This document shows positions 1-8,703 of a stretch of DNA of 23,520 bases, one piece after another. The translations under genes and the position numbers were made by a program. Under the pieces are notes generated by a model, which made no database searches, had not been told where the DNA came from, and worked only from the letters and a program-made list of their open reading frames with translations. Every line of letters begins with the position of its first letter. Position 1 is the stretch's first letter. Source of the stretch: Mycoplasma sp. CAG:877 (GTDB lineage Bacteria; Bacillota_I; Bacilli_A; RF39; UBA660); NCBI GenBank assembly GCA_000433455.1, contig HF992496.1, forward strand, positions 39,195-62,714, written 5' to 3'.

Positions 1-1156
1 TAGCCATCTCACAAACACAACTACCAATACTTGCTAACATACTAGAGTCTTTATCCATAACAGCACCAAGTACAATTATTATATTATTAACCCCTAACGT
101 ATGTACAAAATTAACAAGTTTAACAATACTATTAATCGTATGTGCATAATCAACCATAACATAGTAATTAGCATCAGTCTTTAACATTTCCATTCTACCT
201 AGTATTACTAAATCACTTATCTTATTTAAAAACTCTTCTTTCCTATATCCTATTGTTAAAACACATAATATTGCTGCTGCTAAATTATATATATTAAATT
301 CTCCAAGTAAAGGACTAAGTACATCAAACTCTTCATTATTATATTTAAACTTTATAAGTGTCTTTGAATTATTAATACTATAATCAACTATCTGTAATGT
401 AGCATCTTCCCCTCTACCATATTTAACTATATTTCCTCTACATACGCTCTTAACACTTTCAAAGTATGGATCATCACCATTAAGAACACACCATCCATCT
501 TCTTTTACTTGTCTAAAAAGATTACTCATAATATTAAAATATTCAACAAATTCCTCATTATCATCTAAGTATTCATTTGCAAGATTAGTAAATACTAAAA
601 CATCATAATTAAGAGCTGCTAAATTTAATGATGCTATATCACTATTAGAAGACTCAACAACTGCATATCCACATCCAAACTTCACAAACTCCTCTAATCC
701 ATCATATAGTCTAGCAGCATCTATATTTCTAGTAGCTTTATTATCATTAAAAGCAGCACAACTTCTACCCATTGTCCCAATAAAACCCGTCTTACTAATA
801 CCTAATAAACTCTGAATAATACTACCAGTACTAGTCTTACCATCAGTACCAACAACACCAATCATCTTTAATTTTTTATCTGGAAAATCATAAAACTTCT
901 GACATAAATATGGAAACTCTCTATTTGTATCAGGAACTTTTATAATCGCAACTCTAGGATCAACAATATCCCTACTAACTATTATTGTACTAGCTCCATT
1001 TCTAATAGCTTCTTCTATACAATTATGTCTATCTAATTTACTATCAATCGTACAAACAAATAAATCATCTTTTTCTACTTCACTAGAATTACATCTTATA
1101 TTTCTAATAACAAAATCAGTCCCAATTCCTGGATACAAATCATTTAGCCTCTTCAT
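1..1156 (-). CDS. MurE-like Mur ligase (C-terminal part beyond the window)
   Basis: ATP-dependent amide ligase of the Mur family, most like MurE, which adds the third amino acid to UDP-MurNAc-dipeptide in the cytoplasm. The 385 visible residues run open to the left edge. An N-terminal domain of about 100 residues (LFVCTIDS, then AIRNGAS) precedes the P-loop GTDGKTST near residues 103-110, then FTNLANEYLDD, GEFNIYN, GRMEML and VDYAHT. Several positions differ from the MurE consensus: the substrate-domain DSR region reads NSS, the SSH after the P-loop reads SSN, DHLD reads EYLD, and GGDRD reads AVMDKD. The start ATG follows a TAGGTGA ribosome site at 1162-1168. The DNPR region that separates Lys from DAP ligases lies outside the window. 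It may be the only MurE of this lineage or a divergent second copy. Family membership is firm; specificity is open. Confidence 0.8.
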   Translation of the reverse strand, partial: MKRLNDLYPGIGTDFVIRNIRCNSSEVEKDDLFVCTIDSKLDRHNCIEEAIRNGASTIIVSRDIVDPRVAIIKVPDTNREFPYLCQKFYDFPDKKLKMIGVVGTDGKTSTGSIIQSLLGISKTGFIGTMGRSCAAFNDNKATRNIDAARLYDGLEEFVKFGCGYAVVESSNSDIASLNLAALNYDVLVFTNLANEYLDDNEEFVEYFNIMSNLFRQVKEDGWCVLNGDDPYFESVKSVCRGNIVKYGRGEDATLQIVDYSINNSKTLIKFKYNNEEFDVLSPLLGEFNIYNLAAAILCVLTIGYRKEEFLNKISDLVILGRMEMLKTDANYYVMVDYAHTINSIVKLVNFVHTLGVNNIIIVLGAVMDKDSSMLASIGSCVCEMA

Positions 1157-1173
1157 ACTATTCACCTATACAA

Positions 1174-1201
1174 ATTATACAGTAAATATATTCTAATTCA
1201 A
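1174..1201 (-). promoter_or_regulatory. Promoter of the Mur ligase gene
   Basis: On the minus strand there is TTGAAT (1201-1196), a 16-bp spacer and a perfect TATAAT (1179-1174). The 5' leader is short, with TAGGTGA just before the ATG at 1156. This is a sigma-A-type promoter read by eye. Confidence 0.6.
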
Positions 1202-1211
1202 AGTTTTTTTC

Positions 1212-1240
1212 TTGATATACATTATATTTTACGTTAAAAT
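1212..1240 (+). promoter_or_regulatory. Promoter of the arginase-fold gene
   Basis: TTGATA (1212-1217), a 17-bp spacer and TAAAAT (1235-1240) lie upstream of an AAGGTGG ribosome site (1247-1253) and the ATG at 1258. It is divergent from the Mur ligase promoter, so the two start regions lie within a 101-bp gap. Confidence 0.6.
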
Positions 1241-1257
1241 TTATATAAGGTGGTTAT

Positions 1258-2166
1258 ATGAAATCAATAATTATTGGAGCTGGAAGTGACCTAGGTGTTC
1301 ACATCGATGGTTCATCTCTTGGCCCAGTACAATTAATAAATGATATAAAAAGTTTTTATAATGGTGAAACAACAACTATTATGCAAGAGGAAGATATCCT
1401 AAAGAGCAGAAATTTATCTGATCGTAGAAAAAACGAATATGAAGTCGATGAAATAAATACTAAAATATACAATACTATACTTGAAAAGGAAAAAGATAAT
1501 TATTTCCCCATTGTAATTGGTGGTGATAGTTCTATTACTATACCAACAGCTCTAGCTAGTTCTAAAGTTCGTGAAAATATTGGTATGATTTTATTTTCTC
1601 CCTATACTAACTATAATACTTTTGATACTACTGTATCAGGTAACATTAATGGCATGGCTCTAGCTGCTATAAACGGTTATAAAAATAGTGAACTACGTTA
1701 CTATCATGATGGGAATGTTATTCAACCTACTAAAACTGTTGTCGTTGGAGCAAGAAGTATTGATGACTGGGAAAAAGATAATGTAAAATACTCTGGTTTA
1801 AATGTTTTCACTAGTGAAGATATTAAACAAAAAGGACTTGAAACAGTAATCAATGAAGCTTTCTCCATTGCCAATGAACGTACAAAAGGAGTTCATATTA
1901 GTTTTGATTTAGGTCTACTAGATCCAAGTATTGCTCCTGGTGTATCTATACCTGAATTTGATGGTGTGAGTGAAGAAGAAGTTATGAATATTAATAAATT
2001 AATAATTGCTCACATGAAAGATATAACTTCTTATGACTTAGTCGAATTCAATCCTCTTCGAGATGAAAATAGAAAAACAGAACAAATTGCTCTAAATATC
2101 CTAGCTCAAATAATAAATGCTGTTAATAAGAAAAATGAAAATGAATTTGAAGTAAAACTAAAATAG
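1258..2166 (+). CDS. Arginase/agmatinase-fold protein without the metal-binding residues (pseudo-ureohydrolase)
   Basis: The 302-residue protein aligns by eye along its full length with RocF-type arginases: N-terminal DLG/GP segment, IGGDSS at 87-92, SGNINGMALA at 127-136, SFDLGLLDP at 215-223 and VEFNP at 262-266. Active arginases hold two Mn ions with GGDH, DAHxD and SFDxD and use a catalytic His in SGNxHGMP. Here GGDH is GGDS (91), DAHGD is SPYTN (114-118), FDVD is FDLG (219) and the HGMP His is Asn131. Only Asp217 of the six usual ligands remains. Hydrolysis of arginine or agmatine is therefore unlikely, although the frame is intact and has a good promoter and ribosome site. The family is clear; a regulatory, binding or altered-chemistry role is inference. 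It is divergent from the Mur ligase gene and converges on ftsZ. Confidence 0.85.
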   Translation: MKSIIIGAGSDLGVHIDGSSLGPVQLINDIKSFYNGETTTIMQEEDILKSRNLSDRRKNEYEVDEINTKIYNTILEKEKDNYFPIVIGGDSSITIPTALASSKVRENIGMILFSPYTNYNTFDTTVSGNINGMALAAINGYKNSELRYYHDGNVIQPTKTVVVGARSIDDWEKDNVKYSGLNVFTSEDIKQKGLETVINEAFSIANERTKGVHISFDLGLLDPSIAPGVSIPEFDGVSEEEVMNINKLIIAHMKDITSYDLVEFNPLRDENRKTEQIALNILAQIINAVNKKNENEFEVKLK

Positions 2167-2187
2167 TTTACTTCTTTTTTTATCAAA

Positions 2188-2210
2188 CAAAAAAGAGACC
2201 TAAGTCTCTA
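2188..2210 (-). terminator. Rho-independent terminator of ftsAZ
   Basis: On the minus strand AGAGAC pairs with GTCTCT across a 4-nt loop, followed by a run of T. The stem begins inside the ftsZ stop codon. The same hairpin could slow readthrough from the convergent plus-strand gene, but it lacks a T-run in that direction. Confidence 0.75.
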
Positions 2211-3326
2211 ATAATTTCTATCTCTTAAAAAAGCTGGTATATCAAAATCTCCACCATCAGAATCATCATCACCAGTTTGTAAAATTTCTGGTTCTTTACT
2301 TCTTCTAGTAGGTTGTGCATTACTAAATACTGGTTGTTCATTTTGAGTTTGAGCAGTATTAACAGCTGCCTTTTTATTTCTATCAAAACCAGTAGCAATA
2401 ACTGTAACAATAACTTCATCTGATAAGTTTTCATTAATTACTGAACCAAATATTGTATTAATATCAGTATTAGCAGCAGCTCTTACTACTTCAGCTGCTT
2501 GTTCAGCTTCAAATAATGTTAAATTAACTCCACCAGTAATATTAATAATTGCATCTGTAGCACCTTCTATTGACGTTTCAAGTAATGGTGATGAAACAGC
2601 TTGCTTAGCCGCATCTATTGCTCTATCTTCACCCATTCCAATACCTATACCAATAATTGCTTGACCAGATTTTTCCATAACTGCTTTAACATCAGCAAAA
2701 TCCAAGTTAATAAGTCCAACTACCGCAATCAAATCTGAAATTGATTGAACACCTCTACGTAAAACATTATCTACTTCTTTAAATGCTTCACACATAGGAG
2801 TTGATCTATCAATAATTTCTCTTAAACGATCATTAGGAATAATAATCAAAGTATCCACATGTTTCTTTAAATCTTCAATACCTGCTACTGCTTGTTTCAT
2901 TCTTCTTGGTCCCTCAAATGAGAAAGGTTTAGTTACAATAGCAACAGTTAATGCTCCAAGACTTTGTGCAATCTCAGCAACAACAGGAGCAGCACCAGTA
3001 CCAGTTCCTCCACCCATACCGCAAGTAACGAATATCATATCAGCACCAGTTAAAGCTTCTTCAATTTCTTTCTTTGATTCAATAGCAGCCTCTTTACCTA
3101 TAGCTGGATTAGCACCAGCACCTTTTCCATCAGTTAAGGCAGTCCCTAATTGAATTTTAACATCTGCTTTAGACTGATTCAAAGCTTGTTTATCTGTATT
3201 AGCAGCAATAAACTCAACACCCTTAACACCTGTTTCAACCATTCTGTTAATAGCGTTTCCACCACCGCCACCTATTCCAATAACCTTTATAGTTGTTACC
3301 ATATCCATTTCTAATCCGCCTATCAT
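2208..3326 (-). CDS. ftsZ: Cell division protein FtsZ
   Basis: Tubulin-like GTPase that polymerises into the Z ring at mid-cell. The 372-residue product has a complete GTPase core: GGGGNAINRM near 19-28, NTDKQAL near 43-49, the tubulin signature GGGTGTG at 105-111, and the T7 catalytic loop NLDFADVK near 207-214. A short variable linker rich in Gln, Ser and Asp ends in DIPAFLRDRNY, the conserved peptide that binds FtsA. The ATG at 3326 is preceded by AAGGAGG, which overlaps the ftsA stop codon. The gap to ftsA is 11 bp, so translation is probably coupled. The length is normal for Bacilli and nothing is missing. Confidence 0.98.
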   Translation of the reverse strand: MIGGLEMDMVTTIKVIGIGGGGGNAINRMVETGVKGVEFIAANTDKQALNQSKADVKIQLGTALTDGKGAGANPAIGKEAAIESKKEIEEALTGADMIFVTCGMGGGTGTGAAPVVAEIAQSLGALTVAIVTKPFSFEGPRRMKQAVAGIEDLKKHVDTLIIIPNDRLREIIDRSTPMCEAFKEVDNVLRRGVQSISDLIAVVGLINLDFADVKAVMEKSGQAIIGIGIGMGEDRAIDAAKQAVSSPLLETSIEGATDAIINITGGVNLTLFEAEQAAEVVRAAANTDINTIFGSVINENLSDEVIVTVIATGFDRNKKAAVNTAQTQNEQPVFSNAQPTRRSKEPEILQTGDDDSDGGDFDIPAFLRDRNY

Positions 3327-3337
3327 CCTAGACCTCC

Positions 3338-4576
3338 TTAATTATCAAAAAAATGTCCAAACACTCTACTTACTATATTATCGTTAATAGTAGCCTTTTG
3401 TCCAGTAGATATTAAAATTTCTCTATCATTTTCTCCAATCATATTACATCTTTTACCTCTAAGTAAAAGTTTATCATCAAAATACTTTATAACTCCAAAA
3501 ACACTACTATATTTATTATGTCTTAATCCCATAACCGGTATATTGCAAACTTTAGCTCTAGTTCCAAAAGTATCTTCAAGTAAATACTGAAAACCGGCTA
3601 ACTCGCTCAATCCACCTGTTACAATTATATAACGTATTTCTCTATTTGTTAAGTTTTTTATTGATATTTTAGCAAGTTTTAATATTTCTTCTATTCTAGC
3701 TTGTACTACTTTAGAAGCTCCTACTTGAGAGATTTCCTTATTTTCATCTGCCATAGTTAAACATTCCATAACATCACTACCAGACGCATAATTAGCTGAA
3801 GCAACTGCAAAAGTTTCTTTTAACTTACGACTATCTGGTAATCTTAATTTAAAAATATACGAAATATCTTGATCCACATTAAAACTACCAATAGGAATAA
3901 CATCATTTTTAATTTGTATTCCTTTATTAAACACTGAAACATTAGTACTTCTCTCACCAATATCAATAATAGCACCAACTACATCACTAGTTCTCTCACT
4001 AGCAATAGTATAATAATCCCCTGTAGAACTATAAGCCATATCAATAGTTTCTAATCCTGCTAATTTTAAAACTTGTAATATTCTATATAATGGTTCCTTA
4101 GGTAATGTACTAACAACCACTTTAGCTTCAAGTGACTTTCCAGACATTCCCTTAGGATCTTTAATATTTTCTTTATCATCTACTGTAAAACTAATAGGAG
4201 AAGCTGTAACAATCTCATATTCCTCATCTATATGTCCAACTAAAGCATCTTTTAAAACACTTCTAACATCTTCCCCAGTTATCTTCTCATAATCGATAAC
4301 ATCAACAGAACCAACAACAATATCCATTCTGCAACCAGTTGGAGGAACACATGCAAGTACTTTAGTAATCTTAATACCAAGCATTGCATTAACTTTCTTA
4401 ATAGCATTTCTAACACTAGTAACAGCTAACTTAGTATCTTCAATTTGTCCATTCTTAATACCTTGAGACTTACTACTAACAGCAGCTAATACATGAAAAT
4501 CATCATTATGTTTTTCACATACAACAACTTTAATACTATTAGTACCTAAATCAATTGAAGTATAAATATCACTCAT
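3338..4576 (-). CDS. ftsA: Cell division protein FtsA
   Basis: Actin-like ATPase that tethers FtsZ filaments to the membrane. The product is 412 residues from the ATG at 4576, which has an AGGAG site 8 nt upstream. A longer reading from TTG at 4603 would begin inside the promoter -10 box and is rejected. Visible features are the phosphate-1 motif DLGTNS near 9-14, the SHS2/1C insert around 80-165, phosphate-2 DIGERSTNV, the adenosine-site IVTGG, and a C-terminal stretch SRVFGHFFDN that fits the amphipathic membrane-targeting helix. It is first gene of a two-gene operon with ftsZ. Confidence 0.96.
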   Translation of the reverse strand: MSDIYTSIDLGTNSIKVVVCEKHNDDFHVLAAVSSKSQGIKNGQIEDTKLAVTSVRNAIKKVNAMLGIKITKVLACVPPTGCRMDIVVGSVDVIDYEKITGEDVRSVLKDALVGHIDEEYEIVTASPISFTVDDKENIKDPKGMSGKSLEAKVVVSTLPKEPLYRILQVLKLAGLETIDMAYSSTGDYYTIASERTSDVVGAIIDIGERSTNVSVFNKGIQIKNDVIPIGSFNVDQDISYIFKLRLPDSRKLKETFAVASANYASGSDVMECLTMADENKEISQVGASKVVQARIEEILKLAKISIKNLTNREIRYIIVTGGLSELAGFQYLLEDTFGTRAKVCNIPVMGLRHNKYSSVFGVIKYFDDKLLLRGKRCNMIGENDREILISTGQKATINDNIVSRVFGHFFDN

Positions 4577-4602
4577 CCTAGCATCTCCTATTCTTAAATT
4601 CA

Positions 4603-4630
4603 ATTATACTATAAAAAAAAGATTTGTAAA
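4603..4630 (-). promoter_or_regulatory. Promoter of ftsA-ftsZ
   Basis: TTTACA (4630-4625), a 16-bp spacer and a perfect TATAAT (4608-4603) are read on the minus strand. The -35 lies within the descending arm of the preceding terminator hairpin. FtsAZ therefore has its own promoter apart from the murG operon. Confidence 0.65.
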
Positions 4631-4638
4631 ATACAAAT
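4611..4638 (-). terminator. Terminator of the murG-ftsQ-membrane paralogue operon
   Basis: On the minus strand ATTTGTA pairs with TACAAAT around a 3-nt loop, followed by C and eight T. The all-AU stem makes it weak. It starts about 11 bases after the stop of the last membrane paralogue and overlaps the ftsA promoter. Confidence 0.55.
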
Positions 4639-4648
4639 TCTGAAATTC

Positions 4649-5974
4649 TTAACTATTTAAAACATAAATTTCATAAAAATCTATCTTTCCAATTCTTTTT
4701 CCATTATCTAAAACATAATTTAAAGCTTGTTTATCAGTCTGTTTAACTAAAGAAAGTTCACTTCTATCAACTAAAAATATTGCATTCCTCTTTTTCTTAA
4801 TTTCCCTAAGTAATTTATTACTCCCATCATAACCAAAATTACCAGTATTAATTAAATCTATATAAGATATCTTCATATCATTAATAATTCTAAAATAATA
4901 CCCATTCGAATTAAGAAAAACAAACTCCCTATCTTTATTTTTATTTATAAACTCATTAACTTTATTAGTAAAGACTAACGACTCATAATCAATAAACCTA
5001 TACTCAAAATGTCTAATATTATTAGGATAAACTATTCTCCCCCTAAGTCTAAAACTACAAGTAAGAATAACTGCAAAAATAATAATACTAATTCCAAATA
5101 ATTCTGGTTTCATAATATTTTTTCTTATCTTAAGTAATATCATTAGTAAAAATGCTAAAAATGCTACCGCAAAATGATAAGTATCAAATAAAGGTATCAT
5201 AATACTATAAAAGAAAAGTACATAGTAATTAACAATATTTTTCTTATCATTATAAATAAAATAAATAGTAATTCCAATCATCAGTATAAATAAAATTAAA
5301 TAAATACTAAACTTTCCTCCATTACCAGAAGCAAAGTCAAAAAGTCCAAATAAACATAAGTCTAAAAATGAATATAAACTACCTGTAAAAACTAAGTATA
5401 AAACAAATATACTTATCGGTATTATAAATCCTATAATTCTCTTCTTTATTTTACCAAAATTCTTAATATAATATAAACTTGGTAATAATAAACATACCCC
5501 TACACTCTGTTTTGTTAAAACTACAAGTCCTAATATAAATCCAATTATATAATCGGACCTTTCATTTTTTTCTAAATACACTAACAAAACTAATAAATAA
5601 AATAAAAATATATTATAACTTGGAAACGATACATTAATAGGTACAAATAAAAGTGGAATAATAAACCAAGCCTTTTCTTTTAATAATGCAAAAAGTATAA
5701 AACAAAACACAACTGAAATAAGTGCTTGTTCTATATGAAATACTAAAATACTAGATCCAAATAAATGAAATCCAAGAGACATTAAAAACGGATAAAATGG
5801 TGTAATTACCATATTAAAATCTTTATATGGAATAAGTAAAGAATATATGTTATGACTAAATCCATAATTCCAAACTTCATCTAAATTAACTGGATATAAA
5901 ATAAGATTCCAAACTAAGAAAACACTAAATAAAAATATTCCTAATATTATTTTTTTATAATACTTTTTTATCAT
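4649..5974 (-). CDS. Multi-pass membrane protein, GT-C glycosyltransferase-like, paralogue A
   Basis: A 441-residue protein with about ten hydrophobic segments and a C-terminal tail of roughly 110 residues that is probably extracytoplasmic. The first loop has an acidic residue followed by NYGF and PYKDFN, resembling the first extracytoplasmic loop of lipid-sugar-dependent GT-C (family 39/83-like) enzymes. Shared with the next two genes are SDYxIG, LTKQ, DLCxxGLFDF and FGYDGS in the tail. I infer transfer of a sugar from a polyprenyl donor to a surface acceptor; the substrate is unknown. Its ATG overlaps the TGA of the preceding gene (ATGA). It is last in the murG operon, before a terminator. 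It may instead be only a membrane protein of unknown function. Confidence 0.7.
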   Translation of the reverse strand: MIKKYYKKIILGIFLFSVFLVWNLILYPVNLDEVWNYGFSHNIYSLLIPYKDFNMVITPFYPFLMSLGFHLFGSSILVFHIEQALISVVFCFILFALLKEKAWFIIPLLFVPINVSFPSYNIFLFYLLVLLVYLEKNERSDYIIGFILGLVVLTKQSVGVCLLLPSLYYIKNFGKIKKRIIGFIIPISIFVLYLVFTGSLYSFLDLCLFGLFDFASGNGGKFSIYLILFILMIGITIYFIYNDKKNIVNYYVLFFYSIMIPLFDTYHFAVAFLAFLLMILLKIRKNIMKPELFGISIIIFAVILTCSFRLRGRIVYPNNIRHFEYRFIDYESLVFTNKVNEFINKNKDREFVFLNSNGYYFRIINDMKISYIDLINTGNFGYDGSNKLLREIKKKRNAIFLVDRSELSLVKQTDKQALNYVLDNGKRIGKIDFYEIYVLNS

Positions 5975-7338
5975 ACCGCACCCTCATAATAATAAACATT
6001 ATAGTCCTCATTCTCTTCTATTACTTTACTATTTTTCATGATATAGTCACATAAATCAACAGCAAACTGTCCTCCATATTTTTTAGTTCTCCTATACTCT
6101 TTCATATCAATAATATAATAGTTTTTATCATTATCCCTAACTTTATTAATCATCTTCAAAGTACCATTATAACCAAAATTACCATTAAGTGGAACCATAT
6201 AATAATCTAATTTTTCTTCATTAATAATCTTAATTAATACTCCCTTACTAGAAAGTATATTAACACTAGAATCATCCCTATACTTTAAATAAAGACTATT
6301 TAATCTCTTAAAATTATCTCTACTTTCCTTATTAGAATATAAATAATCAAAATTATGTACATGAAAGAAATATTCTCCTCTAACAATAATCAAATTAAAA
6401 CTAAAAGTAATTAATGTTAAAATAATTCCTAAAAATCCAATATAATTATCTGAAATATTTTTATTCTTCAATATAGAAAGTAACATTAATGAACAAAGTG
6501 CTAAATAAACACTAAAATGATAAAAAGTAAATATTGGTATCATAACTGAAAAGAAACAAAGTATATAATAACCCATTATATCTTTTTTATTAAAAATAAT
6601 ATATAAAATATTTAAAGCTAAAAGTATAAAAGATAAAACTACATATACTAAAACAAACTCCCCATTCTTACTAGCAAAGTCAAAAAGACCAAGTACACAT
6701 AGATCAAAGAAATATTTAAATGCCCCAATAATAAGTAAATAAACTATATATATAACACCAGGTATTAAACAACCAATAAATCTTTTAAATAACTTACTCT
6801 TATCTTTAAAATAAAATATAAAACTTGGAATAATTAAAAATACTCCTACAGTATGTTTAGTTAAAATACATAAAGCTAGTACAACCCCAATTAAATAATC
6901 GGACTTTTCTTCTTCCTCTAAATAAATAAGAAGTATTATTAAAAACATCAAAAAGAAATTATAAGTCGGTGTAAATGCAAAAAAACTTGGAAAAGCCATA
7001 AAGAATAAAAATAGAAAAGACTTCTTCCCATACATTTTATAAACTATAGAAAAAGTTAAAGTAATTAATAATGATTGTTCAATTAAAAACATCAAATTAT
7101 TATGTGATATATGTAATCCTAAAGACATAACAAAGTTATATAATCCTGGAGTAATCATATTAAAATCCTTAAACGGAATCTCTCCTTTATAAAAAGCATA
7201 ACTAAATCCATAATTCCAAGCTGCATCATAACAATTTAAATTACTAAAAAATGTTAACGCAACAAGTGCTACTAAAAAAACAAAAACATACTTAATATTT
7301 TCTCTTATAAACTTAAATATTTTATTATCTTTTATCAT
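5971..7338 (-). CDS. Multi-pass membrane protein, GT-C glycosyltransferase-like, paralogue B
   Basis: A 455-residue membrane protein, the middle copy of three. It starts with a short cytoplasmic stretch and a membrane segment, then a loop with YDAAWNYGF and PFKDFN. The inner segments carry EKSDYLIG, LTKHTVG (Lys-His where the sister copies have Lys-Gln) and DLCVLGLFDF. The tail has GNFGYNGT and a basic, tyrosine-rich end. Its stop TGA overlaps the start of paralogue A, and 9 bp separate it from paralogue C, so the three are surely co-transcribed and probably arose by tandem duplication. Function is inferred only from the GT-C-like loop pattern. Confidence 0.7.
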   Translation of the reverse strand: MIKDNKIFKFIRENIKYVFVFLVALVALTFFSNLNCYDAAWNYGFSYAFYKGEIPFKDFNMITPGLYNFVMSLGLHISHNNLMFLIEQSLLITLTFSIVYKMYGKKSFLFLFFMAFPSFFAFTPTYNFFLMFLIILLIYLEEEEKSDYLIGVVLALCILTKHTVGVFLIIPSFIFYFKDKSKLFKRFIGCLIPGVIYIVYLLIIGAFKYFFDLCVLGLFDFASKNGEFVLVYVVLSFILLALNILYIIFNKKDIMGYYILCFFSVMIPIFTFYHFSVYLALCSLMLLSILKNKNISDNYIGFLGIILTLITFSFNLIIVRGEYFFHVHNFDYLYSNKESRDNFKRLNSLYLKYRDDSSVNILSSKGVLIKIINEEKLDYYMVPLNGNFGYNGTLKMINKVRDNDKNYYIIDMKEYRRTKKYGGQFAVDLCDYIMKNSKVIEENEDYNVYYYEGAV

Positions 7339-7347
7339 TATCTCTAA

Positions 7348-8700
7348 CTACTCCTTTAAATAAATCTCATAATTACCTACTCTTTTCTTAAACTTACAAT
7401 TATCAATAATATAAGTAACAGCTTCTTTTAAATATTGTTGGGAAAAAGACTCTTCTAAATAACATTCCTTATCAATAACAATTAAAACGTCATCTAATTC
7501 TTTCAACATATTAATTATCTTCTCTGTACCATTATAGCCATAGTTACCATAGTTAGGTAAATCAAAATAAGTAATTGAAGAATTACTCTTAATCTTATAA
7601 AAATAATTCTCTGATCCCCTTAAAAAATAAATAACTTCTCTTTTTTCATTATCAAGATAATTATCAAGTCTCTCTACATTATCTATATACTTACTAGAAA
7701 AAATAGATAATTCTAAATTCTGATAATTAACTATTTTTAAATTTCCCATACATTTAGTTTCTACAAAACTCCAAATAAAACCAATTGCTAATATAAAAAT
7801 AATTGCCTGTTTTTCTAAATTAACATTTATTTTTAAATCTGAAAAAATTATTAAAAAGAACAACGCTAAAAATAATGAAACATGATAATAATCAATCAAA
7901 GGAAAAGTACAACTCATAAATAATAATAAATAATAATTATCTATATCTTTAGGTCTCTTAAAAGTTCTATAAACTACTACTAAAAAAGCTATAACTAAAC
8001 ATATCAAATAAAACTTCTCATAATAAAAATTACTATGTCCAAAATCAAAAAGTCCTAAGAAACATAAATCAATGCCCGATGTTAAACCACCACTTAAAAC
8101 TAAGTATAAAAGACAAACTAAAACTGGTATAAAAAAACCTAAAACTCTTTTTAAAACCTTCTTCCAATTTCTAAATAAATAATAAATCGAAACAAGACAT
8201 AAAAGTCCTCCAACAGTTTGTTTAGTAAGAAAAAGGAATCCCAGTAAAATACCAATTAAATAATCAGACTTCTCTTCTTTTTCCAAATAAATAACAATTA
8301 CTGTAAGTAGTAACAATAAAAAATTATATCCCGGAAATATAACTGAAGCCATCGCTATTGGAAAAGGCATTAATAAAACAGCAAAATAACAAAAGGCTTT
8401 TTTATCTAATAATTTAAAAACAAAGTAAGAAAAAACAGTTAATAATAATGACTGTCCTAAATAATAACAAATAATTGATTTTGAAAACAATAAAAATATT
8501 GCATAAAGAAAAGGAGCAAATGGAAGTATTACTAAGTTAAAGTCAACATAAGGAACTTCTCCTCTACTAATTGCGTAACTAAAACCATAGTTAACATACA
8601 AATCTCCTCTAGATAAAGTATAAATAAAAAGAAGGCAAAGAAAAGAATAACTAAAAATACAAATATACTTAATTATACTTTTAACTTTTTCCTTCTTCAT
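7348..8700 (-). CDS. Multi-pass membrane protein, GT-C glycosyltransferase-like, paralogue C
   Basis: A 450-residue membrane protein and the first of the three copies in transcription order, starting 3 bp after the ftsQ stop. The loop-1 pattern is GDLYVNYGF followed by PYVDFN, then EKSDYLIG, LTKQTVGG, DLCFLGLFDF and, in the tail, GNYGYNGT. It is the most diverged copy: the FASxNG after LFDF reads FGHSNF. The length and spacing of membrane segments match the sisters, so all three are probably functional. Its place directly after ftsQ suggests expression with wall and division genes, not a fixed role in division. Confidence 0.7.
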   Translation of the reverse strand: MKKEKVKSIIKYICIFSYSFLCLLFIYTLSRGDLYVNYGFSYAISRGEVPYVDFNLVILPFAPFLYAIFLLFSKSIICYYLGQSLLLTVFSYFVFKLLDKKAFCYFAVLLMPFPIAMASVIFPGYNFLLLLLTVIVIYLEKEEKSDYLIGILLGFLFLTKQTVGGLLCLVSIYYLFRNWKKVLKRVLGFFIPVLVCLLYLVLSGGLTSGIDLCFLGLFDFGHSNFYYEKFYLICLVIAFLVVVYRTFKRPKDIDNYYLLLFMSCTFPLIDYYHVSLFLALFFLIIFSDLKINVNLEKQAIIFILAIGFIWSFVETKCMGNLKIVNYQNLELSIFSSKYIDNVERLDNYLDNEKREVIYFLRGSENYFYKIKSNSSITYFDLPNYGNYGYNGTEKIINMLKELDDVLIVIDKECYLEESFSQQYLKEAVTYIIDNCKFKKRVGNYEIYLKE

Positions 8701-8703
8701 ACC

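Noticed and set aside
4577..4603. TTG start of ftsA at 4603
   Set aside because: The TTG overlaps the promoter -10 box; the ATG at 4576 has an AGGAG site and gives the conserved FtsA N-terminus.
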